A program made the translations under genes and the position numbers. This document shows, one piece after another, positions 1-12,421 of a DNA stretch of 15,869 bases (the stretch's first letter is position 1; every line of letters starts with the position of its first letter). The DNA is from JANLWK01 sp031364505 (GTDB lineage: Bacteria > Eisenbacteria > RBG-16-71-46), in contig JANLWK010000359.1 of assembly GCA_031364505.1 (NCBI GenBank), positions 1 to 15,869 on the forward strand, in the 5' to 3' direction. The notes beneath the pieces are model-generated. The model searched no databases. It was not told the DNA's origin and saw only the letters and a list, made by a program, of their open reading frames with translations.

Positions 1-142
1 GATGGTGATGCCGGGGGACAACGTGGACGGGATGGACGTCGAGTTGATCTCGACGATCGCGATGGAGGACGGCCTGCGCTTCGCGATTCGCGAGGGCGGT
101 CGCACCGTCGGCGCCGGCGTCGTCACCCAAATCGTCCAGTAA
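1..142 (+). CDS. tuf: Elongation factor Tu, C-terminal end (partial, 5' cut by window)
   Basis: The first 142 bases read in frame from position 2 as the last 46 residues of EF-Tu and end at TAA 140-142. The tail contains MVMPGDNV and DGLRFAIREGGRTVGAGVV, the near-invariant end of EF-Tu domain 3, which contacts aminoacyl-tRNA and EF-Ts. EF-Tu carries aminoacyl-tRNA to the ribosomal A site as a GTP complex. The rest of the gene lies upstream of the window. rpmG begins 24 nt after the stop, so the two are probably cotranscribed. A second tuf starts at 15673, so the genome appears to carry two copies; whether they are identical cannot be judged because the visible parts do not overlap. Confidence 0.97.
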   Translation, partial: MVMPGDNVDGMDVELISTIAMEDGLRFAIREGGRTVGAGVVTQIVQ

Positions 143-166
143 CGAAGTCGCCAGGAGAAACGAACG

Positions 167-316
167 ATGCGCGATCACGTCACGCTCGCCTGCAACGAGT
201 GCAAGCGCCGGAACTACATCACGTCGAAGAACAAGCGGCTGCATCCCGACCGCGTCGAATTCAAGAAGTACTGCGCCTCGTGCCGCAAGCACACGGAGCA
301 CAAGGAAACACGCTAG
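167..316 (+). CDS. rpmG: 50S ribosomal protein L33
   Basis: This 49-residue protein was read by eye (ATG 167, TAG 314-316). It is a complete L33, a small basic protein of the large subunit near the E site. It begins MRDHVTLACNECKRRNY and has two Cys pairs, C9/C12 and C36/C39 (CNEC and CASC), the zinc-ribbon (C+) form of L33. The Lys/Arg-rich core with YITSKNKR is typical. An AGGAGA site at 153-158 sits 8 nt before the ATG. It lies between tuf and tRNA-Trp, its usual place in many bacteria next to secE-nusG. Length and ends match the family and nothing is broken. Confidence 0.95.
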   Translation: MRDHVTLACNECKRRNYITSKNKRLHPDRVEFKKYCASCRKHTEHKETR

Positions 317-340
317 GCGAGCGAGCCTGACCGAGCGCGC

Positions 341-418
341 AGGCCAGTAGCTCAGTCTGGTTAGAGCACCGGTCTCCAAAACCGGGGGTCGTGGGTTCGA
401 ATCCCTCCTGGCCTGCCA
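341..418 (+). tRNA. tRNA-Trp (anticodon CCA, CCA tail encoded)
   Basis: A full cloverleaf can be drawn. Acceptor AGGCCAG 341-347 pairs with CTGGCCT 408-414, discriminator G415, and CCA 416-418 is encoded. D stem is GCTC 350-353 with GAGC 364-367. Anticodon stem is CCGGT 369-373 with ACCGG 381-385, around the loop CTCCAAA with anticodon CCA at 376-378. The T stem is 391-395 with 403-407 around TTCGAAT. Positions 392 and 406 (standard 50 and 64) give a U-U mismatch where a pair is expected. It lies between rpmG and secE on the same strand with no visible promoter or terminator of its own, so it is probably cut out of the polycistronic transcript. Confidence 0.96.
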
Positions 419-420
419 GT

Positions 421-434
421 CTCCCGAACGGGAG
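421..434 (+). repeat. Perfect inverted repeat (hairpin) just 3' of tRNA-Trp
   Basis: CTCCCGAACGGGAG is a perfect 14-nt inverted repeat starting 2 nt after the tRNA CCA. As RNA it gives a 5-bp stem closed by a GAAC loop. It has no T run behind it, so it does not look like an intrinsic terminator. It may help define the tRNA 3' end for processing or protect the 5' end of the secE mRNA; both roles are inference. Confidence 0.5.
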
Positions 435-454
435 TGACGAACGCGGGGAATGAG

Positions 455-670
455 ATGAGTACGACGGCGGAACCGAAACTCGGAGTGATGGACCAGGTCC
501 GGGCGTTCTGGAAGGACGTGGTCAGTGAGTTCTGGAAGGTCAGCTGGCCGACGCGTGCCGAGCTGCGTGATTCGACGATCGTGGTGATCGTCATGGTGAT
601 CATCGTGTCCGCGTTCGTCGGCATCGTCGACCGCGTGCTCACGATGGGCGTCGGGCTGCTGTTCCGATAG
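455..670 (+). CDS. secE: Preprotein translocase subunit SecE
   Basis: This 71-residue protein is the short, single-span form of SecE, which clamps SecY in the inner-membrane SecYEG channel. The signature FWKVSWPTRAELRDST (about 26-41) is the amphipathic helix and hinge, followed by one hydrophobic span at about 41-64 (IVVIVMVIIVSAFVGIV). I chose ATG 455 over the in-frame GTG at 434: GGGGA at 445-449 lies 5 nt upstream of 455, while the GTG sits inside the hairpin after tRNA-Trp with no spaced ribosome site. The TAG stop (668-670) is part of the AGGA upstream of nusG, so secE and nusG are likely translationally coupled. secE-nusG adjacency is nearly universal. Confidence 0.93.
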   Translation: MSTTAEPKLGVMDQVRAFWKDVVSEFWKVSWPTRAELRDSTIVVIVMVIIVSAFVGIVDRVLTMGVGLLFR

Positions 671-681
671 GACGACAGGAC

Positions 682-1254
682 ATGACCAGCGCAAGCACGC
701 CGCAGCAGGACACGACCACGAACACGGACTTGAAGTGGTACGTGGTCCACACCTACTCGGGCCACGAGAACAAGGTGAAGACGAACCTCGAGAAGGCGAT
801 CCACTCGGCCGCGCTGGACGACCATTTCGGCCAGATCCTGGTGGCGACCGAGGACTTCGTCGAGATGAAGGACGGCAAGCGGAAGACGTCGAAGCGGAAG
901 ACGTTCCCGTCGTACGTGCTGATCCAGATGAAGCTGAGCGATGAAACGCGCCACGTCGTGCAGAACGTGCCCGGCGTCACGCGATTCATCGGCTCCGGCC
1001 AGAGTGCCGTGGCCCTCAAGGAGAACGAGGTCCGCCGCATCATGGGCCAGATGGAGCAGACGAAGGCCAAGCCGACGCCGACCGTGACGTTCCGCGTCGG
1101 CGATCACGTGCGGGTGGTGGATGGTCCGTTCAGCGCCTTCAACGGCGTGGTGGATGAAGTGAACAACGAGCGGGGCAAGGTCAAGGTCATGGTCAGCATC
1201 TTCGGCCGCGCCACGCCCGTCGAACTCGATTTCCTGCAGGTGCAGCCGGTCTAG
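682..1254 (+). CDS. nusG: Transcription termination/antitermination factor NusG
   Basis: The 190-residue protein has the two NusG domains. The N-terminal NGN domain begins after a polar tail of about 16 residues with LKWYVVHTYSGHENKVK and binds the RNA polymerase clamp. The C-terminal KOW domain at about 135-190 contains FRVGDHVRVVDGPFSAFNG and ends KVMVSIFGRATPVELDF. NusG suppresses or promotes pausing and links polymerase to Rho or ribosomal S10. The KOW domain is complete, so this is general NusG and not a specialised paralogue such as RfaH. AGGA 669-672 is 9 nt before the ATG and overlaps the secE stop. The TAG stop lies in the loop of a nested hairpin running toward rplK. Confidence 0.96.
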   Translation: MTSASTPQQDTTTNTDLKWYVVHTYSGHENKVKTNLEKAIHSAALDDHFGQILVATEDFVEMKDGKRKTSKRKTFPSYVLIQMKLSDETRHVVQNVPGVTRFIGSGQSAVALKENEVRRIMGQMEQTKAKPTPTVTFRVGDHVRVVDGPFSAFNGVVDEVNNERGKVKVMVSIFGRATPVELDFLQVQPV

Positions 1255-1270
1255 ACCGGCCCTGCGCAGG
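1233..1270 (+). promoter_or_regulatory. Nested hairpin over the nusG stop and the rplK ribosome site
   Basis: GCCGGTCTAGACCGGC (1245-1260) is a perfect 16-nt palindrome containing the nusG TAG. It can be extended: GCAG 1242-1245 with CTGC 1262-1265, and CCTGC 1233-1237 with GCAGG 1266-1270, with small bulges (AGGT, CC). The outer arm overlaps the rplK Shine-Dalgarno AGGGGA (1268-1273). Ribosomes finishing nusG would open it, so a role in coupling rplK translation to nusG is plausible. It does not show the GAG/asymmetric-loop form of an L1 target. Folding is by eye only. Confidence 0.45.
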
Positions 1271-1278
1271 GGACCCTT

Positions 1279-1704
1279 ATGGCAAAGCCGATTCAGGCGA
1301 TGGTGAAGCTCCAGTGCAACGCCGGCAACGCGACGCCCGCGCCGCCCGTGGGACCCGCGCTGGGGCAGCACGGCATCAACATCATGGAGTTCTGCAAGCA
1401 GTTCAACGCGCGGACGCAGGCACAGACCGGGCTCGTCATCCCGGTCGTGATCACGATCTACAGCGATCGCTCGTTCACGTTCATCACCAAGACTCCGCCG
1501 GCGGCCATCCTGCTCAAGCGGGCGGCCGGACTGGCGAAAGGTTCGGGAGTTCCGAACCGTACGAAAGTGGGCAAGGTGTCCCGCGCGCAGGTGCGCGAGA
1601 TCGCCGAGCTCAAGGCTCCGGATCTCAATTCGGCCACGGTCGAGGCCGCCGAGATGATGGTCATGGGGACCGCTCGGAGTATGGGCATCGAGATCGCGGA
1701 ATAA
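1279..1704 (+). CDS. rplK: 50S ribosomal protein L11
   Basis: A 141-residue L11, the standard length. L11 binds the GTPase-associated centre of 23S rRNA at the stalk base, where it affects EF-G, release factors and RelA, and is the region contacted by thiostrepton. The N-terminal domain carries APPVGPALGQHGINIMEFCK (about 21-40) and RSFTFITKTPPAA; the C-terminal rRNA-binding domain contains GSGVPNRTKVGKVSRAQV and ends TARSMGIEIAE. The segment LQCNAGNATPAPP has Cys and Asn before the proline cluster, where many L11s have residues such as P/A and K/M; this looks like ordinary drift. AGGGGA 1268-1273 lies 5 nt before the ATG. The next start, that of the 66-codon ORF, is 17 nt after the stop. Confidence 0.97.
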   Translation: MAKPIQAMVKLQCNAGNATPAPPVGPALGQHGINIMEFCKQFNARTQAQTGLVIPVVITIYSDRSFTFITKTPPAAILLKRAAGLAKGSGVPNRTKVGKVSRAQVREIAELKAPDLNSATVEAAEMMVMGTARSMGIEIAE

Positions 1705-1721
1705 CGAAGAGAGGCTAAGGG

Positions 1722-1922
1722 ATGGTTCGCCTGGACAAGGAAGCGGCGGAGCAGTTGCTGCGAGGCAAGACGCCACGAGAGATCTACGACATCGTTCGCG
1801 AGCGCTGTTCCCAGGCTCCCGGCGCGAGCATCAATGACTTCTTCGAGACCCTCGATTGGGTCGTTCAGGAAGGCTACGCGACCGAGGCCGAACTCGAGGC
1901 GGTGGAAGAAGAGAACAGCTAG
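1722..1922 (+). CDS. Unrecognised small acidic protein (66 aa) between rplK and rplA
   Basis: I do not recognise this family. It encodes 66 residues from ATG 1722 to TAG 1920-1922, with AGAGG at 1710-1714 seven nt upstream and AAGGG directly against the start. By my count it has 16 Asp/Glu and 7 Lys/Arg, one Cys (C29), one Trp (W46) and no hydrophobic stretch that could span a membrane, so it is probably cytoplasmic. Likely helices are 5-14, 17-29 (TPREIYDIVRERC), 36-50 (SINDFFETLDWVVQE) and 54-64, with turns at RGKTP, APGA and GYAT, suggesting a small helical bundle. About 77% of third codon positions are G or C, below the neighbours but coding-like. It sits where rplA normally follows rplK directly, so it is probably coexpressed with stalk proteins. 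Its function is unknown. Confidence 0.72.
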   Translation: MVRLDKEAAEQLLRGKTPREIYDIVRERCSQAPGASINDFFETLDWVVQEGYATEAELEAVEEENS

Positions 1923-2048
1923 CGCCGAGCCGGGACGTCCGCGTTCCGGCCCGCTCGCGATAGCCTCGAGACGATTCGTTCAACCTTCATCACCCTTCAT
2001 CCAAGTGGGAGTGGTGCCGTCCGCGCCACGCAGACCACGGGAGGATTC
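1923..2048 (+). promoter_or_regulatory. 126-nt leader of rplA with possible L1-binding hairpin
   Basis: No ORF is supported here. The 3' part folds as stem GTGG 2005-2008/CCAC 2035-2038, an asymmetric internal loop (GAG 2009-2011 against CGCAGA 2029-2034), and inner stem TGGTGC 2012-2017/GCGCCA 2023-2028. L1 binds 23S rRNA and its own mRNA at a stem/asymmetric loop/stem in which GUGG-GAG is one strand, so this resembles an L1 operator (from memory, inference). It ends directly against the rplA Shine-Dalgarno GGGAGGA (2039-2045). Upstream is an imperfectly explained direct repeat, CCTTCATC at 1984-1991 and 1994-2001. No convincing -35/-10 promoter is visible. Confidence 0.42.
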
Positions 2049-2762
2049 ATGGCTCAACACGGCAAGCGGTATCGCGCTGCCGAAGAGCTGACCCGCAAGT
2101 CGTCGGGTCCCATGCGGGACCTGTCCGAGGCGGTCAAGCTCGTGAAGCAGACGGCGCGCGCCAAGTTCGACGAGACGATCGTCATCTCGTCGCATCTGGG
2201 GGTCGATCCCCGCCACTCCGACCAGCTCGTCCGCGGCACCGTCGTGCTGCCGCACGGCACCGGCAAGAAGATCCGCGTGCTCGTGCTCTGCAAGGGCGAC
2301 AAGGAGAAGGAAGCGCTGGCGGCGGGAGCGGACTTCGCCGGATCCGACGACTACGTGAAGAAGATCCAGGGCGGCTGGCTCGACATCGACGCGATCGTCG
2401 CCACGCCGGACCTGATGGGTGAGGTCGGCAAGCTCGGACGCGTACTCGGGCCCCGGGGCCTGATGCCGAATCCGAAGAGCGGGACGGTGACGTTCGACGT
2501 CGCGAAGGCGGTGACGGAGCTCAAGGCGGGCAAGATCGAGTTCCGCGTCGACAAGGGATCGAACGTTCACGCTCCGGTGGGCAAGGCGTCGTTCGGTGAG
2601 GCCCAGCTGCTCGAGAATGCGCGCGCGTTCCTGCGCGAGCTCGTGCGCGCCAAGCCGGCGGCGACGAAGGGGGCCTACATCAAGTCGCTGACGATGAGCG
2701 CCACGATGGGTCCGGGAATCGTCCTCGACGCGTCCGCGGTCACCGCGGAAATGAGCCACTAG
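2049..2762 (+). CDS. rplA: 50S ribosomal protein L1
   Basis: A full-length 237-residue L1. L1 forms the mobile stalk that moves deacylated tRNA out of the E site, and in many bacteria it represses its own mRNA. Landmarks are MAQHGKRYRAAEE at the start, DPRHSDQLVRGTVVLPHGTG around 57-76, and the domain II segment with LGRVLGPRGLMPNPKSGTV. RVDKGSNVHAPVGKASF follows, and the protein ends in TMSATMGPGIVLD. ATG 2049 has GGGAGGA only 3 nt upstream, a tight spacing. The TAG stop is fused with the next Shine-Dalgarno (TAGGAGG), and rplJ starts 9 nt later, so L10 synthesis is likely coupled to L1. Confidence 0.97.
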   Translation: MAQHGKRYRAAEELTRKSSGPMRDLSEAVKLVKQTARAKFDETIVISSHLGVDPRHSDQLVRGTVVLPHGTGKKIRVLVLCKGDKEKEALAAGADFAGSDDYVKKIQGGWLDIDAIVATPDLMGEVGKLGRVLGPRGLMPNPKSGTVTFDVAKAVTELKAGKIEFRVDKGSNVHAPVGKASFGEAQLLENARAFLRELVRAKPAATKGAYIKSLTMSATMGPGIVLDASAVTAEMSH

Positions 2763-2771
2763 GAGGACGAC

Positions 2772-3296
2772 ATGCCGACCGCACAGAAAGAACAGATCGT
2801 CCAGCAGGCGGCCGAGAGCCTGGCCGGGGTGAAGGGGATCTACCTCGCCGACTTCAGCGGCATGACCGTCGAGAAGGTGTCGCTGCTGCGCACGCGGTGC
2901 CGCGCCGAGAAGGTCAAGTTCCACGTGGTCAAGAACACGCTGCTCAAGCGCGCGTTCAACAGCCACGGCATCCAGGACCTGGATGCGTACCTGGTCGGGC
3001 CCACCGCCGTCGTGTTCTCCACGGAGAACGAGGTGTCGCCGGCGCGCATCCTGGCCACGTTCGCCAAGGAGTACGAGCGGCCGCGCATCAAGGCCGCGGT
3101 GGTGGACGGACGGTTGTTCGACGAGAAGCAGATCGCTCAGCTCGCGACGCTGCCGAGCCGCGAAATCATGATGTCGCAGGTGCTGGGAACCCTGATCGCG
3201 CCGATGACGACGTTCCTCGCCGCGATCGAAGCCACGCTGCAACTGCCCGCGGTGATGGCCGACGTGCTCGAGAAGGAGAAAGCGAAGTCCGCCTGA
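2772..3296 (+). CDS. rplJ: 50S ribosomal protein L10
   Basis: A 174-residue L10, typical length. L10 is the stalk base: its N-terminal globular domain binds 23S rRNA beside L11, and its C-terminal helix holds L7/L12 dimers. Visible landmarks are GVKGIYLADFSGMTVEKVSLLRTR (about 19-42), FHVVKNTLLKRAF, LVGPTAVVFS and a C-terminal helix from about 136 onward ending VLEKEKAKSA. AGGAGG 2761-2766 lies 5 nt before the ATG and overlaps the rplA stop. With only 9 nt between the genes there is no space for the classical L10-binding leader found upstream of rplJ in many bacteria, so its control must act from inside or upstream of rplA, or through coupling. Confidence 0.97.
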   Translation: MPTAQKEQIVQQAAESLAGVKGIYLADFSGMTVEKVSLLRTRCRAEKVKFHVVKNTLLKRAFNSHGIQDLDAYLVGPTAVVFSTENEVSPARILATFAKEYERPRIKAAVVDGRLFDEKQIAQLATLPSREIMMSQVLGTLIAPMTTFLAAIEATLQLPAVMADVLEKEKAKSA

Positions 3297-3304
3297 AATG
3301 CCTC

Positions 3305-3321
3305 CGGGCGCCGAGCGCCCG
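3305..3321 (+). repeat. GC hairpin between rplJ and rplL
   Basis: CGGGCGC 3305-3311 pairs perfectly with GCGCCCG 3315-3321 around a CGA loop, giving 7 G-C/C-G pairs 8 nt after the rplJ stop. No T run follows, so it is not a canonical terminator. L12 is needed in several copies per L10, and a stable hairpin here could protect or separate the rplL message; that role is inference. Confidence 0.5.
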
Positions 3322-3370
3322 TGACCGAATCGTCAACACGATCCACCCGATCCGTAAGGAGAAGACGAAC

Positions 3371-3754
3371 ATGTCCAGCGCAATCGACCAGGTGCTCGAC
3401 CTCATCGGCAACATGACCGTGCTCGAGCTGTCGGAGCTGAAGAAGAAGTACGAAGACAAGTTTGGCGTCACGGCGGCGGCCCCGATGATGGCGATGCCGA
3501 TGGGCGGCATGGGCGGCGGGGGTGCTGCGGTAGCCGAGGAGCAGACGGAGTTCGACGTCGTCCTCATGGGTGCCGGCGACAAGAAGATCCAGGTCATCAA
3601 AGTCGTCCGCGAGCTGACGGGCCTCGGTCTCAAGGAAGCCAAGGACCTGGTGGACGGCGCCCCGAAGAACGTGAAGGACAAGGTCACCAAGGCGGAAGCC
3701 GCCGACATGAAGGCGAAGCTCGAGGAGCAGGGCGCGAGCGTCGAGATCAAGTAG
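3371..3754 (+). CDS. rplL: 50S ribosomal protein L7/L12
   Basis: A 127-residue L7/L12, the flexible stalk protein that recruits and activates translational GTPases. The N-terminal dimerisation domain (about 1-33, LDLIGNMTVLELSELKKKY) binds the L10 helix. The C-terminal domain (about 58-127) carries VLMGAGDKKIQVIKVVREL, GLGLKEAKDLVDGAP and the end QGASVEIK, including the factor-binding helix. The hinge between them (about 35-55) is rich in Met and Gly (PMMAMPMGGMGGGG) where Ala/Pro-rich hinges are more common. AAGGAG 3356-3361 lies 9 nt before ATG 3371. The 74-nt gap after rplJ contains a GC hairpin. Confidence 0.97.
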   Translation: MSSAIDQVLDLIGNMTVLELSELKKKYEDKFGVTAAAPMMAMPMGGMGGGGAAVAEEQTEFDVVLMGAGDKKIQVIKVVRELTGLGLKEAKDLVDGAPKNVKDKVTKAEAADMKAKLEEQGASVEIK

Positions 3755-3794
3755 ACCGTTGCGCCGTCCGTTGAGCGGTTCCGGCGAGTTCATG

Positions 3795-3818
3795 GCCCGC
3801 GCGCCCCGGCGCGCGGGC
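3795..3818 (+). repeat. Very strong GC hairpin in the rplL-rpoB gap
   Basis: GCCCGCGCGCC 3795-3805 and GGCGCGCGGGC 3808-3818 are perfect reverse complements separated by CC; as RNA this is a 10-bp all-G/C stem with a 4-nt loop. The following bases (TGGATCTGC) are not T-rich. In E. coli the rplL-rpoB gap holds an attenuator and an RNase III site; this hairpin is in the same place and may set the lower level of polymerase subunits relative to ribosomal proteins. That function is inference. Confidence 0.6.
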
Positions 3819-3875
3819 TGGATCTGCTGCCGGAGAACCGGACTGAGGCGCCACGGCTCACCCGGAGCGCCGAGT

Positions 3876-3894
3876 CGGGGGTGCGATGCCCCCG
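3876..3894 (+). repeat. Second hairpin in the rplL-rpoB gap
   Basis: CGGGGG 3876-3881 pairs with CCCCCG 3889-3894 around TGCGATG, and a T-G pair can tighten the loop. It lies 49 nt before the rpoB start. Together with the stronger hairpin at 3795-3818 it makes the 189-nt gap (3755-3943) highly structured. No gene and no convincing promoter is seen in that gap. Confidence 0.45.
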
Positions 3895-3943
3895 GCGCAC
3901 GTCAGCGGCCACATCCTTCCCCACTCAGAAAGGCGGGAAGACC

Positions 3944-7813
<3,870 letters not shown>

Positions 7814-7814
7814 G

Positions 7815-7828
7815 CGGGCGACTGCCCG
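7815..7828 (+). repeat. Short hairpin in the rpoB-rpoC gap
   Basis: CGGGC 7815-7819 pairs with GCCCG 7824-7828 around GACT, one base after the rpoB stop. It is a 5-bp stem with no T run, in a 40-nt gap. It could be chance at this GC content; it is listed because similar small hairpins recur at other junctions in the window. Confidence 0.3.
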
Positions 7829-7853
7829 ACAGTGGTCCGCGAGGAGGAACTCG

Positions 7854-12092
<4,239 letters not shown>

Positions 12093-12106
12093 TTCGAGGG
12101 TTTGCG

Positions 12107-12145
12107 ATCGATCCCGCCCCGGGACTTCCCGCGGGCGGGATCGAT
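12107..12145 (+). terminator. Long hairpin after rpoC, probable transcription terminator
   Basis: ATCGATCCCGCCC 12107-12119 and GGGCGGGATCGAT 12133-12145 are perfect 13-bp complements. The 13-nt loop can pair further (CGGG 12120-12123 with CCCG 12128-12131), leaving only one bulged C, for about 17 bp in all. It begins 14 nt after the rpoC stop. The following T tract is short (GTTTG), so termination may be partial or need Rho. It lies 20 nt before a good -35 element, marking the boundary between the rpoBC unit and the str unit. Confidence 0.7.
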
Positions 12146-12165
12146 GTTTGCGGCGGTTGGCAGGC

Positions 12166-12195
12166 TTGACAGGACGGCGGCACTTTCCCTATTGT
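12166..12195 (+). promoter_or_regulatory. Sigma70-type promoter of the str operon (rpsL-rpsG-fusA-tuf)
   Basis: A perfect -35 TTGACA (12166-12171) is separated by 18 nt from TATTGT (12190-12195), which matches TATAAT at four of six places. Transcription should begin around 12202. The bases after the -10 (CCGCCGTC) are a G/C-rich discriminator, as in promoters repressed by ppGpp in the stringent response. It is the only convincing -35/-10 pair I found in the window and lies directly behind the post-rpoC hairpin. Confidence 0.72.
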
Positions 12196-12203
12196 CCGCC
12201 GTC
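12173..12203 (+). promoter_or_regulatory. 8-bp dyad bracketing the -10 element (possible operator)
   Basis: GACGGCGG 12173-12180 and CCGCCGTC 12196-12203 are perfect reverse complements separated by 15 bp. Their centres are 23 bp apart, about two helical turns, and the -10 lies between them. A dimeric repressor could bind here, or the arms could be GC-rich chance; I know of no regulator with this site. Confidence 0.4.
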
Positions 12204-12421
12204 TGCGCGGTGAGGGGCTTGCTCATTCCGCTCGGTGGTCGTCGTCCCGGCATACCCGCGCAAATCCAACCCAGCAGGGAATTTTGGGTCGCTGACACGC
12301 TCCGATTCGAAGCCGATGTGGCCTCGAGTCGGCTCGACTGTCGGCCCTCCCCACACGGATCTCGGGGACGGCCGCGGGCGTTGCGCGCGCGATCCGTTCG
12401 GAAGTGCCAGGAGGTCTTAGC
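12204..12421 (+). promoter_or_regulatory. About 220-nt structured 5' leader of rpsL
   Basis: No gene is supported between the promoter and rpsL. Possible hairpins are ACCCA 12269-12273/TGGGT 12285-12289, TCGAG 12324-12328/CTCGA 12333-12337 (TCGG loop), and ACGGATC 12355-12361/GATCCGT 12391-12397, the last ending 11 nt before the rpsL Shine-Dalgarno. The leader is long for a ribosomal protein operon and could be regulatory. I see no known riboswitch or protein-binding motif that I can name. Confidence 0.4.
12409..12415 (+). promoter_or_regulatory. Ribosome binding site fixing the GTG start of rpsL
   Basis: AGGAGGT is a perfect Shine-Dalgarno 6 nt before GTG 12422. The upstream in-frame GTG at 12404 would place this site inside the gene and add six residues absent from S12, so 12422 is the start. 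Confidence 0.85.

Noticed and set aside
315..328. Small inverted repeat AGGC...GCCT at the rpmG stop
   Set aside because: Only 4 bp; expected by chance in this composition.
434..454. GTG start for secE, 7 codons upstream
   Set aside because: It lies at the end of the post-tRNA hairpin with no spaced ribosome site; ATG 455 has GGGGA 5 nt upstream and gives a normal SecE start.
1923..2004. Promoter for rplA in the 126-nt gap
   Set aside because: No -35/-10 pair with acceptable spacing was found; TTCAAC and GATAGC fit poorly.
3881..3943. GTG start for rpoB adding 21 residues
   Set aside because: The added residues are unlike RpoB and come from the second intergenic hairpin.
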